From positions 1 through 43,342 of the forward strand of contig SVIL01000004.1 of NCBI GenBank assembly GCA_015069505.1: a DNA stretch of 43,342 bases. The letters run 5' to 3'. The stretch is from Clostridiales bacterium. GTDB lineage: Bacteria > Bacillota > Clostridia > Christensenellales > Borkfalkiaceae. Below, one piece after another: positions 26,801 through 35,341 of the stretch. The translations under genes were made by a program, and so were the position numbers. Positions within the stretch are counted from its first letter, which is position 1. The number at the start of each line of letters is the position of its first letter. Under the pieces are notes generated by a model. That model was not told the origin of the DNA and searched no databases. It was given only the letters and a program-made list of their open reading frames with translations.

Positions 26801-27631
26801 ATGTTGTTCAAGAAGAAAAAATCGGTTGAAAACGTCGGGATTATAGTTAAAGAAAATTCTTTATCTAGCAAGATTGAAGGGTACAATAGATTAAAGGATA
26901 ATATTTTGTATCTCAATGCGGACGGTACGAAAAAGGTTATTCAAGTTGAGTCTTCCGTTTCGCACGAAGGTAAAACCACCATTGCTTGTAACCTTGCCGT
27001 AAGTTTAGGGCTTACCGATAAAAAGGTCGTTGTCGTTGACCTTGACTTCCGTAGGCCAAGGATTCAACAAAGATTTGAGATGAGTATTGAAAACGGTATT
27101 TCCGAGTATATGCTTGGAACTATCGGCAAAGACGAACTTATTAAACACACCAAGTATAAGAACGTTGATATCGTTACTCGTGGTGCTAAAATTTACAACT
27201 CGTCACTCGTTTTGGTTTCGGATAAGTTTAAGCATCTTATCGACGAACTTAGAGAGGAATACGATTTCGTTCTTTTAGACTGTGCACCTGTTTTGCAAGT
27301 TTCCGACTATATCAATATCCTTCGTGTTTCGGACGGTGTGCTTTTCTTAGTCGCATACGGTATGACGACGAGAATGCAAGTTTCCGATGCAGTAAAAGAA
27401 CTTCGTAAAAACGGTGCGGAAATCCTTGGAACTGTTTTCTCTATGTACGATAGGAAAAAGGACAAGGGGTACAGTTATTACGGGAAAGGATATTATGGTA
27501 AGGGTTACTACAGCTATTACAAGAGTTACCTTGATGAAGAAAACGAAAAGCAACAACAAGACGAACTTATTCCAGAAAACAATACTTCAGAGGATATGAG
27601 TGAAATAGACGTAGAAGATCCCAAAAAATAA
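26801..27631 (+). CDS. cpsD: CpsD/CapB-family bacterial tyrosine kinase
   Basis: VESSVSHEGKTTIACNLAVSLG (Walker A), VVVVDLDFRRPR, FVLLDCAPVL, Tyr-rich tail GYSYYGKGYYGKGYYSYYKSY. Confidence 0.95.
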   Translation: MLFKKKKSVENVGIIVKENSLSSKIEGYNRLKDNILYLNADGTKKVIQVESSVSHEGKTTIACNLAVSLGLTDKKVVVVDLDFRRPRIQQRFEMSIENGISEYMLGTIGKDELIKHTKYKNVDIVTRGAKIYNSSLVLVSDKFKHLIDELREEYDFVLLDCAPVLQVSDYINILRVSDGVLFLVAYGMTTRMQVSDAVKELRKNGAEILGTVFSMYDRKKDKGYSYYGKGYYGKGYYSYYKSYLDEENEKQQQDELIPENNTSEDMSEIDVEDPKK

Positions 27632-27649
27632 TTTTTTGGCAGGTTTTTT

Positions 27650-28339
27650 ATGATAGATATTCATACACACATTTTACCGTGCGTTGACGATGGAAGCGTT
27701 TCCGCTAAGGCGTCTTTGGCAATGCTTAAAGAGGAAGTTGCACAAGGCGTTGACTCTATCGTTTTGACACCGCACTACCGTGCGAGTTACACTAAATCAA
27801 AGGAAGAACTTTTATCTGCCTTTGAGGACTTTAAGCAAGCGGTTAAGGCTGAGGGGATTCCCGTCGAACTATATTTAGGGCAAGAGATTTTCGTTTCTGC
27901 GGATACTAAAAATCTTCTAAAAGAGAATAAACTTCTTACGCTAAATAACAGCAGGTTCGTGCTTGTTGAGTTTGACTTTTTGCATCGTTGCGAAATCGCT
28001 GAGGTCGTGCATGAACTTAAATGCGAAGGGTTTAAGCCGATAGTCGCACATCCCGAACGCTATGATTACGTTACGCTTGAAGATGCTTATGAAATCAAGA
28101 CCATAGGTGGATTTTTGCAAGTTAACGCCGAATCTATAGTTGGTGAAAACAAGCGTGTTTATAAAAAACTAGTTAAAGGTATGTTCAAGGAAGGCTTTGT
28201 TGACTTCGTTGCGTCCGATATACATACCGGGCGTAAAAATTTTATGGAAAGTGCGTTTAAGCACGTAAAACGCAAGTTCGGAAACGATGCGGCAGAGGTG
28301 GTATTTAACCTTGATGCTAAACAGATTTTGAGGGGTTAG
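27650..28339 (+). CDS. cpsB: CpsB/CapC-family PHP tyrosine phosphatase
   Basis: MIDIHTHILPCVDDGSVSAKASLAML, VLTPHYRASY, PIVAHPERYDYV, FVASDIHTGRKNFM. Confidence 0.95.
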   Translation: MIDIHTHILPCVDDGSVSAKASLAMLKEEVAQGVDSIVLTPHYRASYTKSKEELLSAFEDFKQAVKAEGIPVELYLGQEIFVSADTKNLLKENKLLTLNNSRFVLVEFDFLHRCEIAEVVHELKCEGFKPIVAHPERYDYVTLEDAYEIKTIGGFLQVNAESIVGENKRVYKKLVKGMFKEGFVDFVASDIHTGRKNFMESAFKHVKRKFGNDAAEVVFNLDAKQILRG

Positions 28340-28358
28340 ACAGAGGTCTAACCCTTTT
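28333..28358 (+). terminator. Intrinsic terminator overlapping the cpsB stop codon
   Basis: GGGTTAGAC-AGAG-GTCTAACCC-TTTT; stop TAG lies inside the 5' arm. Confidence 0.7.
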
Positions 28359-28369
28359 ATATAGGAATT

Positions 28370-29071
28370 ATGGAAAGAAAAATTATTGCTATCGGCGGTG
28401 GTGAGATTAAGAATAAAACCACCTTAAAAATTGATGAATACGTTGTGTCCCTTGCTAAAAAAAATGCGGGTGAACGCCGTGCAAACGCATTGTTTATAGG
28501 CACGGCTTCTCACGATAGTATGCCGTATTTTAACAGTTTTAGAAAGACTTATACTTCCGTTTTCGACGTAAAAGCCGAAGTCGGGCTTATCGTTTACGGT
28601 GAAATGGATGTAGATAGAATTGCTATGAAAATAGAGAACGCCGACGTTATTTATATAGGTGGGGGCGATACCGTGTTTATGCTTGACAAGTGGAAGGAAA
28701 CGGGGCTTGATAAACTTATTCTTTCTGCGTACGAGCGTGGCAAAATTATCGTGGGGCTATCTGCCGGTGCGATATGTTGGTTTACGGATATGTACACCGA
28801 TTACGCTATAATGAGAGGGGAAAGTTCAGAATACGTCCTTAAAAAGGGGTTGGGGATTTTGCCTAACGCAATGTGCCCGCACTTTAACGAGCGTGAAGAA
28901 GATTTTACGCGTGCGGTTATAAACGCAAAAATTCCTTTTTCTTACGCAGTTGAAAACGACTGTGCGTTAGAGTTTACCGACGGCACTCTTACCAAAGTGA
29001 TTAGTAGTGGTGGAAAGGCGTTTACTGTTGAATACACCGACCAAGGCGTCAAAAAGACTGAAATATTATGA
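28370..29071 (+). CDS. Peptidase S51 / dipeptidase E-like class I glutamine amidotransferase-fold protein
   Basis: VIYIGGGDTVFMLDKWKETGLDKLILSAYERGKIIVGLSAGAICWF. Confidence 0.9.
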   Translation: MERKIIAIGGGEIKNKTTLKIDEYVVSLAKKNAGERRANALFIGTASHDSMPYFNSFRKTYTSVFDVKAEVGLIVYGEMDVDRIAMKIENADVIYIGGGDTVFMLDKWKETGLDKLILSAYERGKIIVGLSAGAICWFTDMYTDYAIMRGESSEYVLKKGLGILPNAMCPHFNEREEDFTRAVINAKIPFSYAVENDCALEFTDGTLTKVISSGGKAFTVEYTDQGVKKTEIL

Positions 29072-29670
29072 ATAAGATAAATTACGACCTTGCTATGCAA
29101 GAAATTATCAAAGGCTTGAACGGGCGAAAGCAAAGACTGTTGATGCACGTGTGTTGTGCCCCGTGTGCGACGACGTGTATTGAAAGACTGATGGGCTTTT
29201 TTGATATTACGCTTTATTTTTACAACCCTAATATCGACGGCGAAGAAGAATTTTCGTTAAGAGAGGCGGAAGTTAAAAGGCTTGCAAAAGAGTTTAAGGT
29301 AAACGTAGTTACCGCACCCTTTGAAAAAGATAGGTTTTATCAAACGGTAAAGGGGCTTGAAGATTTAAAAGAAGGCGGTGCAAGGTGCGAAAGGTGTTTT
29401 GAACTTAGACTTGCCGAAACGGCGAAGTTTTGCAAGCAAAACGGCTTTGACTTTTTTGCGACTTCTCTTACGCTTAGCCCACTAAAAAACGCCTTTCTTA
29501 TAAATAAGATAGGCTGTGACGTAGCCGAAAAGTTTGGCGTCGGGTATTTACAATCGGACTTCAAAAAACGCAATGGGTATTTGAGGTCAATCGAACTATC
29601 CAAAGAGTACGGGCTATATAGACAAAATTATTGTGGATGTGAATTTTCAAAAAACAAAACGGCTAACTAA
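29068..29670 (+). CDS. queH: Epoxyqueuosine reductase QueH
   Basis: RLLMHVCCAPCATTCIERLMGFFDITLYFYNPNIDGEEEFSLREAEVKRL; CERCFELRLAETA; YCGCEFS. Confidence 0.95.
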   Translation: MNKINYDLAMQEIIKGLNGRKQRLLMHVCCAPCATTCIERLMGFFDITLYFYNPNIDGEEEFSLREAEVKRLAKEFKVNVVTAPFEKDRFYQTVKGLEDLKEGGARCERCFELRLAETAKFCKQNGFDFFATSLTLSPLKNAFLINKIGCDVAEKFGVGYLQSDFKKRNGYLRSIELSKEYGLYRQNYCGCEFSKNKTAN

Positions 29671-29686
29671 TTAGCCGTTTTTAAAA
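29656..29686. terminator. Bidirectional intrinsic terminator shared by convergent queH and DUF4363 genes
   Basis: AAAACGGCTAA-CTAA-TTAGCCGTTTT; queH stop in the loop. Confidence 0.9.
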
Positions 29687-30058
29687 TATATTGCCAAGCC
29701 TAAATTTAAAGGTTAATGGAATTTGCTCTGAGAGTTCGATAAGCACTTCTAACTTAGAGATTGCGTCCGCCCACTCTTTGTCCCTAACCAAGGTTACAGT
29801 TTCCGATAACCACATATCAAACTCTTTAATCTCGGTGTGCGGAATAAATACGTGTAGAGATTTTTTCTTTTCAAGCCACAGTTTTTGTATAGAAAGAACG
29901 TCGTCAGAAGTGGCGGTTTGCTCGTCGATTTTGTCGTATAAAAGATGGAAGCCTAAATTTAGTTCGTTAAAGGTGTTGTCGATATGTTTGCCCTCGTATA
30001 GTACGCCAAAAAATATTATAACGCTTGCACATATAATAGAAACGATGCTTCTTACCAT
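29681..30058 (-). CDS. DUF4363-family protein
   Basis: N-terminal TM; EQTATSDDVLSIQKLWLEKKKSLHVFIPHTEIKEFDMWLSE; overlaps the DUF421 gene. Confidence 0.75.
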   Translation of the reverse strand: MVRSIVSIICASVIIFFGVLYEGKHIDNTFNELNLGFHLLYDKIDEQTATSDDVLSIQKLWLEKKKSLHVFIPHTEIKEFDMWLSETVTLVRDKEWADAISKLEVLIELSEQIPLTFKFRLGNIF

Positions 30059-30735
30059 GACGTGCCCTCGGGTAAAAGGAATTTGGGCGTGGTGTATTTT
30101 TGGTGTTTTTGTTTTAGGTACGTTCTGCCCGTGCCGTCCACTGTTAAGATTTCGGTGCTTTTTATACTGCCGTTATTTTGTTTGATAAAACTTTCAATAT
30201 CCTCTTTTTTTAGTCTGGTGATTTGTAGGTTTTGGTTGTATATTTTTCCGTTTACGACCATTACGAGGGGGATAGAAGTGGATTTGGGTGCGTCGGCGTT
30301 TTCAAAGGCGGAAAGTTTACCGTTAGACTCAAAAATGGCGTAGTCAAGTTCCTCTAATGAAAAATAGCCGAGTGCACGCATAGAGTCTAAAAGGTCACTT
30401 ATATCCATATTATTTTTTTTAAGTTCGTTAACGTCCACGCCGTTTTTGTTTATCACAACGCTGGGGCTTCCGGATATAATCTTTTTTAATATAAACCCGC
30501 TCTGTTCTAAGACGGACAAGAGTTGGTGAAGTATAAAAAGCCCTAAGATGGCAACAATCCCGTATATAAGCGGAATTGACACGTCCGCCATCGGAATACA
30601 CGCAAGGTCTGCTATGATAAGGGTAACTATAAACTCAAACGGTTGCATTTCACCGATTTGACGTTTGCCCATAAGTCGCATAACGATAATTAAGGTGATA
30701 AAAATTATAAACGTTCTAATAAGCGTAACAAGCAT
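30052..30735 (-). CDS. DUF421 (YetF-like) membrane protein
   Basis: RLMGKRQIGEMQPFEFIVTLIIADLACIPMADVSIPLIYGIVAI; GSPSVVINKNGVDVNELKKNNMDISDLLDSMRALGYFSLEELDYAIFESNGKLS. Confidence 0.92.
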   Translation of the reverse strand: MLVTLIRTFIIFITLIIVMRLMGKRQIGEMQPFEFIVTLIIADLACIPMADVSIPLIYGIVAILGLFILHQLLSVLEQSGFILKKIISGSPSVVINKNGVDVNELKKNNMDISDLLDSMRALGYFSLEELDYAIFESNGKLSAFENADAPKSTSIPLVMVVNGKIYNQNLQITRLKKEDIESFIKQNNGSIKSTEILTVDGTGRTYLKQKHQKYTTPKFLLPEGTSW

Positions 30736-30777
30736 ATACTTAATATGGTTATCAAAACATATTTTTATGCTTAATGC

Positions 30778-30807
30778 TTGACGAAAAGGATAGGGGTGTG
30801 GTATTAT
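30778..30807 (+). promoter_or_regulatory. Sigma-A promoter upstream of the THF riboswitch
   Basis: TTGACG, 18 bp, TATTAT. Confidence 0.75.
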
Positions 30808-30815
30808 TTATAAAA

Positions 30816-30908
30816 ATAGAGTAGTAAAGATGCGTCAAGTGTTGCAAAATGGGATGTCGTTTGCAAACGAAAGGCTTTTGTCCTGCGGTATCTTTACGCG
30901 TCCGCTAT
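30816..30908 (+). ncRNA. THF (tetrahydrofolate) riboswitch, folT class
   Basis: Conserved blocks in order: GAGTAG, GCGTCAAGTG, AATGGGATGTCG, ACGAA, GCGGT, GCGTCCGCT. Helices ATAG/CTAT, TAAAGAT/ATCTTTA and TTGCAAA/TTTGCAA. Upstream of a FolT-like gene. Confidence 0.93.
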
Positions 30909-30948
30909 AAATGGTCTTCGCTTTTTTGCGTATTCCAAACTATATCGG

Positions 30949-30978
30949 TCTCTCTAAAATTAAAAGGGAGATTTTTTT
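30949..30978 (+). promoter_or_regulatory. Riboswitch expression platform: terminator/SD-sequestering hairpin abutting the ATG
   Basis: TCTCTCT-AAAATTAAA-AGGGAGA-TTTTTTT-ATG. Confidence 0.75.
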
Positions 30979-31638
30979 ATGCTTAATCTACTTAAACCCG
31001 TGGCGTTTGATTTCGTCGCTATCTTTGGCAACGTGGTGGACAAATGGTATTTTTACCTTGCACTAATCGTTTTTTTGGCTTTGCTAACCGTTTACTGCTT
31101 GGTTAAAAAACCCGAGTGTAACGCACTAACCAGTACGCAAAAGTTGGTATATACCGCAATACTGTCCGCACTATGCTTTATGGCAAACTATTTTACCATA
31201 AAGGTAAGCGACTTGTGGCAAATATCCTTAGTCTCTTGCGTAGGCTTTATCGCAGGCTACCTTTTGGGTGGTGGATACGGGTTTGCGGCGGCGTTTATAG
31301 GCGACTTGATTTGTGGAATAGTTGCACCCTTTGGTGCGTATAACCCCATTATAGGCATGGGTACGGGGCTATTTGGTTTCGTTCCCGGCGTTATATTTAG
31401 CCATTTTAGGAACGGGAATAAATACGTTAAGGTGATAATCTCTTTTGCGATATGCTTTTTGTTGAATTCGTTTGTCGTAAACACCTTGGGTTTATCGCTT
31501 ATGTACGGTATGAGTTTTGAGAGCCTTTTGGTGCTTTTGCCACTTAAATTAGCAACTACGGCTGTGAATATGGTCATTTGTATTTTGGCAGTGACTTTCT
31601 TGCCCAAAATATTGCCAAGAAGTAAATTTTTTATATAG
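30979..31638 (+). CDS. folT: ECF transporter S component, FolT-like (folate)
   Basis: LTSTQKLVYTAILSALCFMANYFTIKVSDLWQISLVSCVGFIAGYLLGGGYGFAAAFIGDLICGIVAPFGAYNPIIGMGTGLFGFVPG, plus the THF riboswitch upstream. Confidence 0.88.
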   Translation: MLNLLKPVAFDFVAIFGNVVDKWYFYLALIVFLALLTVYCLVKKPECNALTSTQKLVYTAILSALCFMANYFTIKVSDLWQISLVSCVGFIAGYLLGGGYGFAAAFIGDLICGIVAPFGAYNPIIGMGTGLFGFVPGVIFSHFRNGNKYVKVIISFAICFLLNSFVVNTLGLSLMYGMSFESLLVLLPLKLATTAVNMVICILAVTFLPKILPRSKFFI

Positions 31639-31646
31639 GTGATTAA

Positions 31647-31844
31647 ATGAAGATATCTTTAAACCCCGATAAAGAAGCGGTAAAAATGCTTAAACAAGCG
31701 TTGAAAGAGAAAAACGGGTACTGCCCTTGCCGTAGAGAGATTATTGAGGACAATAAATGTATGTGCAAGGAATTTAGGGATCAAATTGCAGACCCTGAGT
31801 TTGAAGGGTTTTGCCATTGTATGCTTTACTATAAAGAAAAATAA
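31647..31844 (+). CDS. Ferredoxin-thioredoxin reductase catalytic-domain-like mini-protein (65 aa)
   Basis: GYCPCRREIIEDNKCMCKEFRDQ...GFCHCMLYYKE: CPC/CMCKEF/CHC pattern of the FTR beta subunit. Confidence 0.8.
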   Translation: MKISLNPDKEAVKMLKQALKEKNGYCPCRREIIEDNKCMCKEFRDQIADPEFEGFCHCMLYYKEK

Positions 31845-31856
31845 ATTTTATAATTA

Positions 31857-31894
31857 AAACCGCCTCAAAAGAAAAGACTTTTGAGGCGGTTTTT
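31857..31894. terminator. Bidirectional intrinsic terminator
   Basis: AAACCGCCTCAAAAG-AAAAGA-CTTTTGAGGCGGTTTTT. Confidence 0.93.
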
Positions 31895-33415
31895 CTACGC
31901 TTTTAATTTTTTTGAAAACCCAAAATTTTTTATCGTGGTCTTAAACCACTCAATCTTGATTACGCCAAACACGAGGTGTAATAGTGCGTTAAAGATAACT
32001 ACTATAAGCCCCGTAACCACTAAACTTAAAAACACGCCCATAACTTTAATTAAAAGATTTTTTAGCAAGAACCCCATTAGTATTGACGGGATTAAAAATA
32101 GAACGCTGTACCCGCAAAAAGTTAGGTATTTTGGTTTTACGACGCACTTTTTGTTTAGCAGTATAAGGTTTAGCACCGCTGTCAGCCCGTAAACGAAGGT
32201 TAAACCCACTATAAGCGAATATATGCCCATATATGGGGGTAATATCCAAATGGATAAAAGCATAAAAACCGCACCTATTATAAAAAAGATTAGGGTCTTG
32301 TTTTCAAAGCCCATAGAGTTAAGCATACTCGTAGTGATGTTTGAAAGGCTCATAAACAACATTAAAAAGGCAGATGCAGTTAAAAAACTTCCGCAGTCGG
32401 CACTGTCAAAAACGACTATGCCTATCTCTTGCCCACATACCGTAAATAATGGTATAAATAGGCATGCGGTTATAATGGTAAACTTTAACGCCCGTTCTAT
32501 ATCTTGTTTTAAAAGTTTATAGCGTTTTTTGTAGTAGTGTTCGGAAATCTCGGGGATAAGTACTAAGGTGAACGAACCGATGAGGGTTATGGGCGTGAAT
32601 AAAAGGGGTACGGACTGACCCATTGCCACGCCAAAGACGCTCATCGCTTGCGATTCCGTAAACCCCGATGCGATAAGTTTAAGCGGTAATACTATGGACA
32701 CTAAGGACGAGGCGAAAGAGTTTGCCGTCCGCATTGCGGTAATGGGCATTGCCGATTGCAGTAGAGGTTTAAGTTCGCTAAGCGGGTTTTTAAGTTTGTT
32801 TTTGCGGATAAAGAATACGATAGAGGCGAGGGTGAACGAAAACACATACGAAACGAGTACTGCTACACCCGCCGAAAATGCACCGCTAAACGGGGTAGTG
32901 GCGTAGCGTATTAAGATTATCCCCACGATAATCATACAAATTTCTTCTAAAAGTTCTATTATGCTATACGGTAAAAAATCTTTATTCCCCCAGAATACGC
33001 CTCTAAGTACTGCGTAGATAGAAGTGAAGATAAGACCCGGCAACACTACTAAAAATACGCTTACACACCGTTCATCCGCAAAAAGAAAGGAAAGGTCGTT
33101 TCTAAAAATAAAAAACGCCATGCATATAGGTAGCGTGGTTAAAAAGGTTACCAAGATACCCGCAGTTATTACCTTAAAAACCCTTGTGCCGTTGTTTTCC
33201 GCCTTGTATTTGGTCATAAGCCGTGATACCGTGACGGGCGTTCCCGAACAACTTATCGTAAGTAGAAGTGCGAATACCGACAATGCGACTTGATAAAGCC
33301 CCATACCTTCCGAACCTATCGTTCTCGACAAAAAAATGCGGTATAAAAACCCCAAAAACTTTTCGCTTACCGAAAAAACCGTAACCACCGCCACGGTTTT
33401 GAAAAACCGTTTCAA
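31895..33415 (-). CDS. SpoVB/MurJ-like MOP-superfamily polysaccharide flippase
   Basis: FLGFLYRIFLSRTIGSEGMGLYQVALSVFALLLTISCSGTPVTVSRLMTKYKA; ~14 TM segments. Confidence 0.88.
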   Translation of the reverse strand: MKRFFKTVAVVTVFSVSEKFLGFLYRIFLSRTIGSEGMGLYQVALSVFALLLTISCSGTPVTVSRLMTKYKAENNGTRVFKVITAGILVTFLTTLPICMAFFIFRNDLSFLFADERCVSVFLVVLPGLIFTSIYAVLRGVFWGNKDFLPYSIIELLEEICMIIVGIILIRYATTPFSGAFSAGVAVLVSYVFSFTLASIVFFIRKNKLKNPLSELKPLLQSAMPITAMRTANSFASSLVSIVLPLKLIASGFTESQAMSVFGVAMGQSVPLLFTPITLIGSFTLVLIPEISEHYYKKRYKLLKQDIERALKFTIITACLFIPLFTVCGQEIGIVVFDSADCGSFLTASAFLMLFMSLSNITTSMLNSMGFENKTLIFFIIGAVFMLLSIWILPPYMGIYSLIVGLTFVYGLTAVLNLILLNKKCVVKPKYLTFCGYSVLFLIPSILMGFLLKNLLIKVMGVFLSLVVTGLIVVIFNALLHLVFGVIKIEWFKTTIKNFGFSKKLKA

Positions 33416-33483
33416 AAAAATACCTTCCTTAAATAGACCTTTTTTCTATTCTATTCGTGGCTAAAAGTAAATATAATAGGAAT

Positions 33484-33765
33484 ATGAAAAAGTTTTTTTA
33501 TAGGGTACAACGTGGGGAAACGCTTTTTGATATCACAAACCGTTTTAATCTGCCTATAACGGTTATTATAAAACTTAACGGGTTAAAAGAAGAAGTGCAA
33601 AAGGGCGACCTACTTTATATAGAAGAGAAAGACGCACCGCTTTACGTGGTTAAGCCGACCGATAGGATTGACGAACTTGCAAAAATTTGCAATAAAACTA
33701 AAGACGAAATCCTTGAAGAAAACGGTTTACCCTTTTTGTACGTAGGTGCAAAAATATATCTGTAA
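33484..33765 (+). CDS. LysM-domain protein (two LysM-like modules)
   Basis: YRVQRGETLFDITNRFNLPITVIIKLNGL and LYVVKPTDRIDELAKICNKTKDEILEENGL. Start reassigned from 33457. Confidence 0.85.
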   Translation: MKKFFYRVQRGETLFDITNRFNLPITVIIKLNGLKEEVQKGDLLYIEEKDAPLYVVKPTDRIDELAKICNKTKDEILEENGLPFLYVGAKIYL

Positions 33766-33770
33766 AAATA

Positions 33771-33798
33771 AAAGAAGGTCAATATTGACCTTCTTTTG
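33771..33798. terminator. Bidirectional intrinsic terminator
   Basis: AAAGAAGGTCAATATTGACCTTCTTTT. Confidence 0.88.
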
Positions 33799-33814
33799 TA
33801 ACGTTAAGAGGTGT

Positions 33815-35206
33815 TTAGACCCTTTTAGATAGCACTTTAAGGGGTTTAAGCGTATTCTTTTCAGGGTGAGTATTTTCACGTTCTAAAATTAAAGTGATTA
33901 CGTTTATAAAGATTACAATCATCAAAAATTCACCGCAGTCAATAAAACAATAAGCCATATAAAAGATAATTGATAAAAGTCCGTAGAAGTTGAAGTCGGA
34001 AAAATTTTGGGCGGCGATTTTTATGCGTTTATACGTAAGGTATGCGTACGCCAAGAACCCGCATATGCCAGTCGTTGCAAGGGCGTGATGGATGGTTGAG
34101 TGATAGTTGATATAGCCAACGGAACCTTTAAGAACGGGGTAATATACGCCGACCCCAAATATAGGGTGTTTTGCAAATAGTTCCATTGCTTGTTTATAGA
34201 TACGCGTCCTACCCGTATCGTTAAAAAAGTGCGTATTTAAATAGCCTATCAAATTTCCACTCGCTATGGATATGATTAGTAGTATAATTGCAATCGTTAA
34301 TAAAACAGCGTATGCAAAGTATATAACGGCTTGCTTTTTATTCACCGTAACTCTTTTATAGGTAAAGTAAAACAAAAAGGGTGTGCATACGATTAATATA
34401 CCGGTAGCACCGTCGCAAGATATAAAGAGTATGGATATTAAGAAAAAAACTAACGCACCCATATATATGTACATACGTTGTTTTTGTGCTTTGACGATAA
34501 AATAAAAGCAGATGGGTACGGCTAGTAATATCATATATCCGATAAAGTTTTTATCACCCCAACCTAATGTTTTATACGTGATTACGCCGGTAGGACAGTT
34601 GATAAAAAACAGGGTGGAAAAGAACATTTCCATACACGGCACGGCACATATGATTAAAAGGCTATGATAAAAGTAATGCTTATTATCAAATGCTTCACTT
34701 GGGCATATGTATTGAGAAAGCACCACGTAGGCGAAAAGCATTGCAAAGCCTATCCCGAATATTTGCACAAGCCCAAGTCCGTAGCTTAAAATTTCATCTG
34801 AAAATATCCCGCCTAATAGCATAGTAAAAAATATTAGGAATAGCGGGAATAAAAGTTTCCCAAAATAGAATTCTTTTAACGGATATTTTATAAAGTGATA
34901 GATAAGCCCGCCAAGTGCGGGTAAAAATACCAAATACGATAATATATTAGAAAATATGCTTAGATTGCTTGGCAAAAAGAATATTGATAAAAGCAAGGGC
35001 AAAACGGGTGTCATATCCCTTTGAACGACGAATATAAAAGTGCCGATTAGCGAAAATAACAAAACCCCCGCAAGTGAAAACCCTGACACCCAAAAAAAGA
35101 GAGTCAGAAGTGCAACTAGCGGGGCATAGAAGTCGGTATAAATAAATTCAACCGCTTTTTTTGTGATGGTCGATAGGGTATTGATAACCCTTACTTTTGT
35201 AAGCAT
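33815..35206 (-). CDS. O-antigen ligase/Wzy-like polymerase family membrane protein
   Basis: Multi-TM; GNLIGYLNTHFFNDTGRTRIYKQAMELFAKHPIFGVGVYYPV...YHSTIHHALATTGICGFLAYAYL is typical of the family. Start reassigned from 35230. Confidence 0.82.
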   Translation of the reverse strand: MLTKVRVINTLSTITKKAVEFIYTDFYAPLVALLTLFFWVSGFSLAGVLLFSLIGTFIFVVQRDMTPVLPLLLSIFFLPSNLSIFSNILSYLVFLPALGGLIYHFIKYPLKEFYFGKLLFPLFLIFFTMLLGGIFSDEILSYGLGLVQIFGIGFAMLFAYVVLSQYICPSEAFDNKHYFYHSLLIICAVPCMEMFFSTLFFINCPTGVITYKTLGWGDKNFIGYMILLAVPICFYFIVKAQKQRMYIYMGALVFFLISILFISCDGATGILIVCTPFLFYFTYKRVTVNKKQAVIYFAYAVLLTIAIILLIISIASGNLIGYLNTHFFNDTGRTRIYKQAMELFAKHPIFGVGVYYPVLKGSVGYINYHSTIHHALATTGICGFLAYAYLTYKRIKIAAQNFSDFNFYGLLSIIFYMAYCFIDCGEFLMIVIFINVITLILERENTHPEKNTLKPLKVLSKRV

Positions 35207-35274
35207 AGGTATATTATACCATAAAACCAAAGTTTAACAACCCTAAAAGGCAAAATTAAAAAATATTTTTACGC

Positions 35275-35303
35275 TTTACATTGAAATGATTTTGTGTTAT
35301 AAT
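35275..35303 (+). promoter_or_regulatory. Sigma-A promoter of the ABC transporter gene
   Basis: TTTACA, 17 bp, TGTTATAAT (extended -10). Confidence 0.75.
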
Positions 35304-35341
35304 ACATAAAGTTAAGCATTTTTTATTTTCGGTAGGGTAAA

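Noticed and set aside
29691-30343. Plus-strand ORFs opposite the DUF4363/DUF421 genes
   Set aside because: Low-complexity translations opposite clearly conserved minus-strand families.
31257-31607. Minus-strand ORF opposite folT
   Set aside because: Antisense of a riboswitch-linked, conserved ECF S component.
31881-33293. Series of plus-strand ORFs opposite the SpoVB-like flippase
   Set aside because: Shadow ORFs; the minus-strand 506-aa multi-TM protein explains the region.
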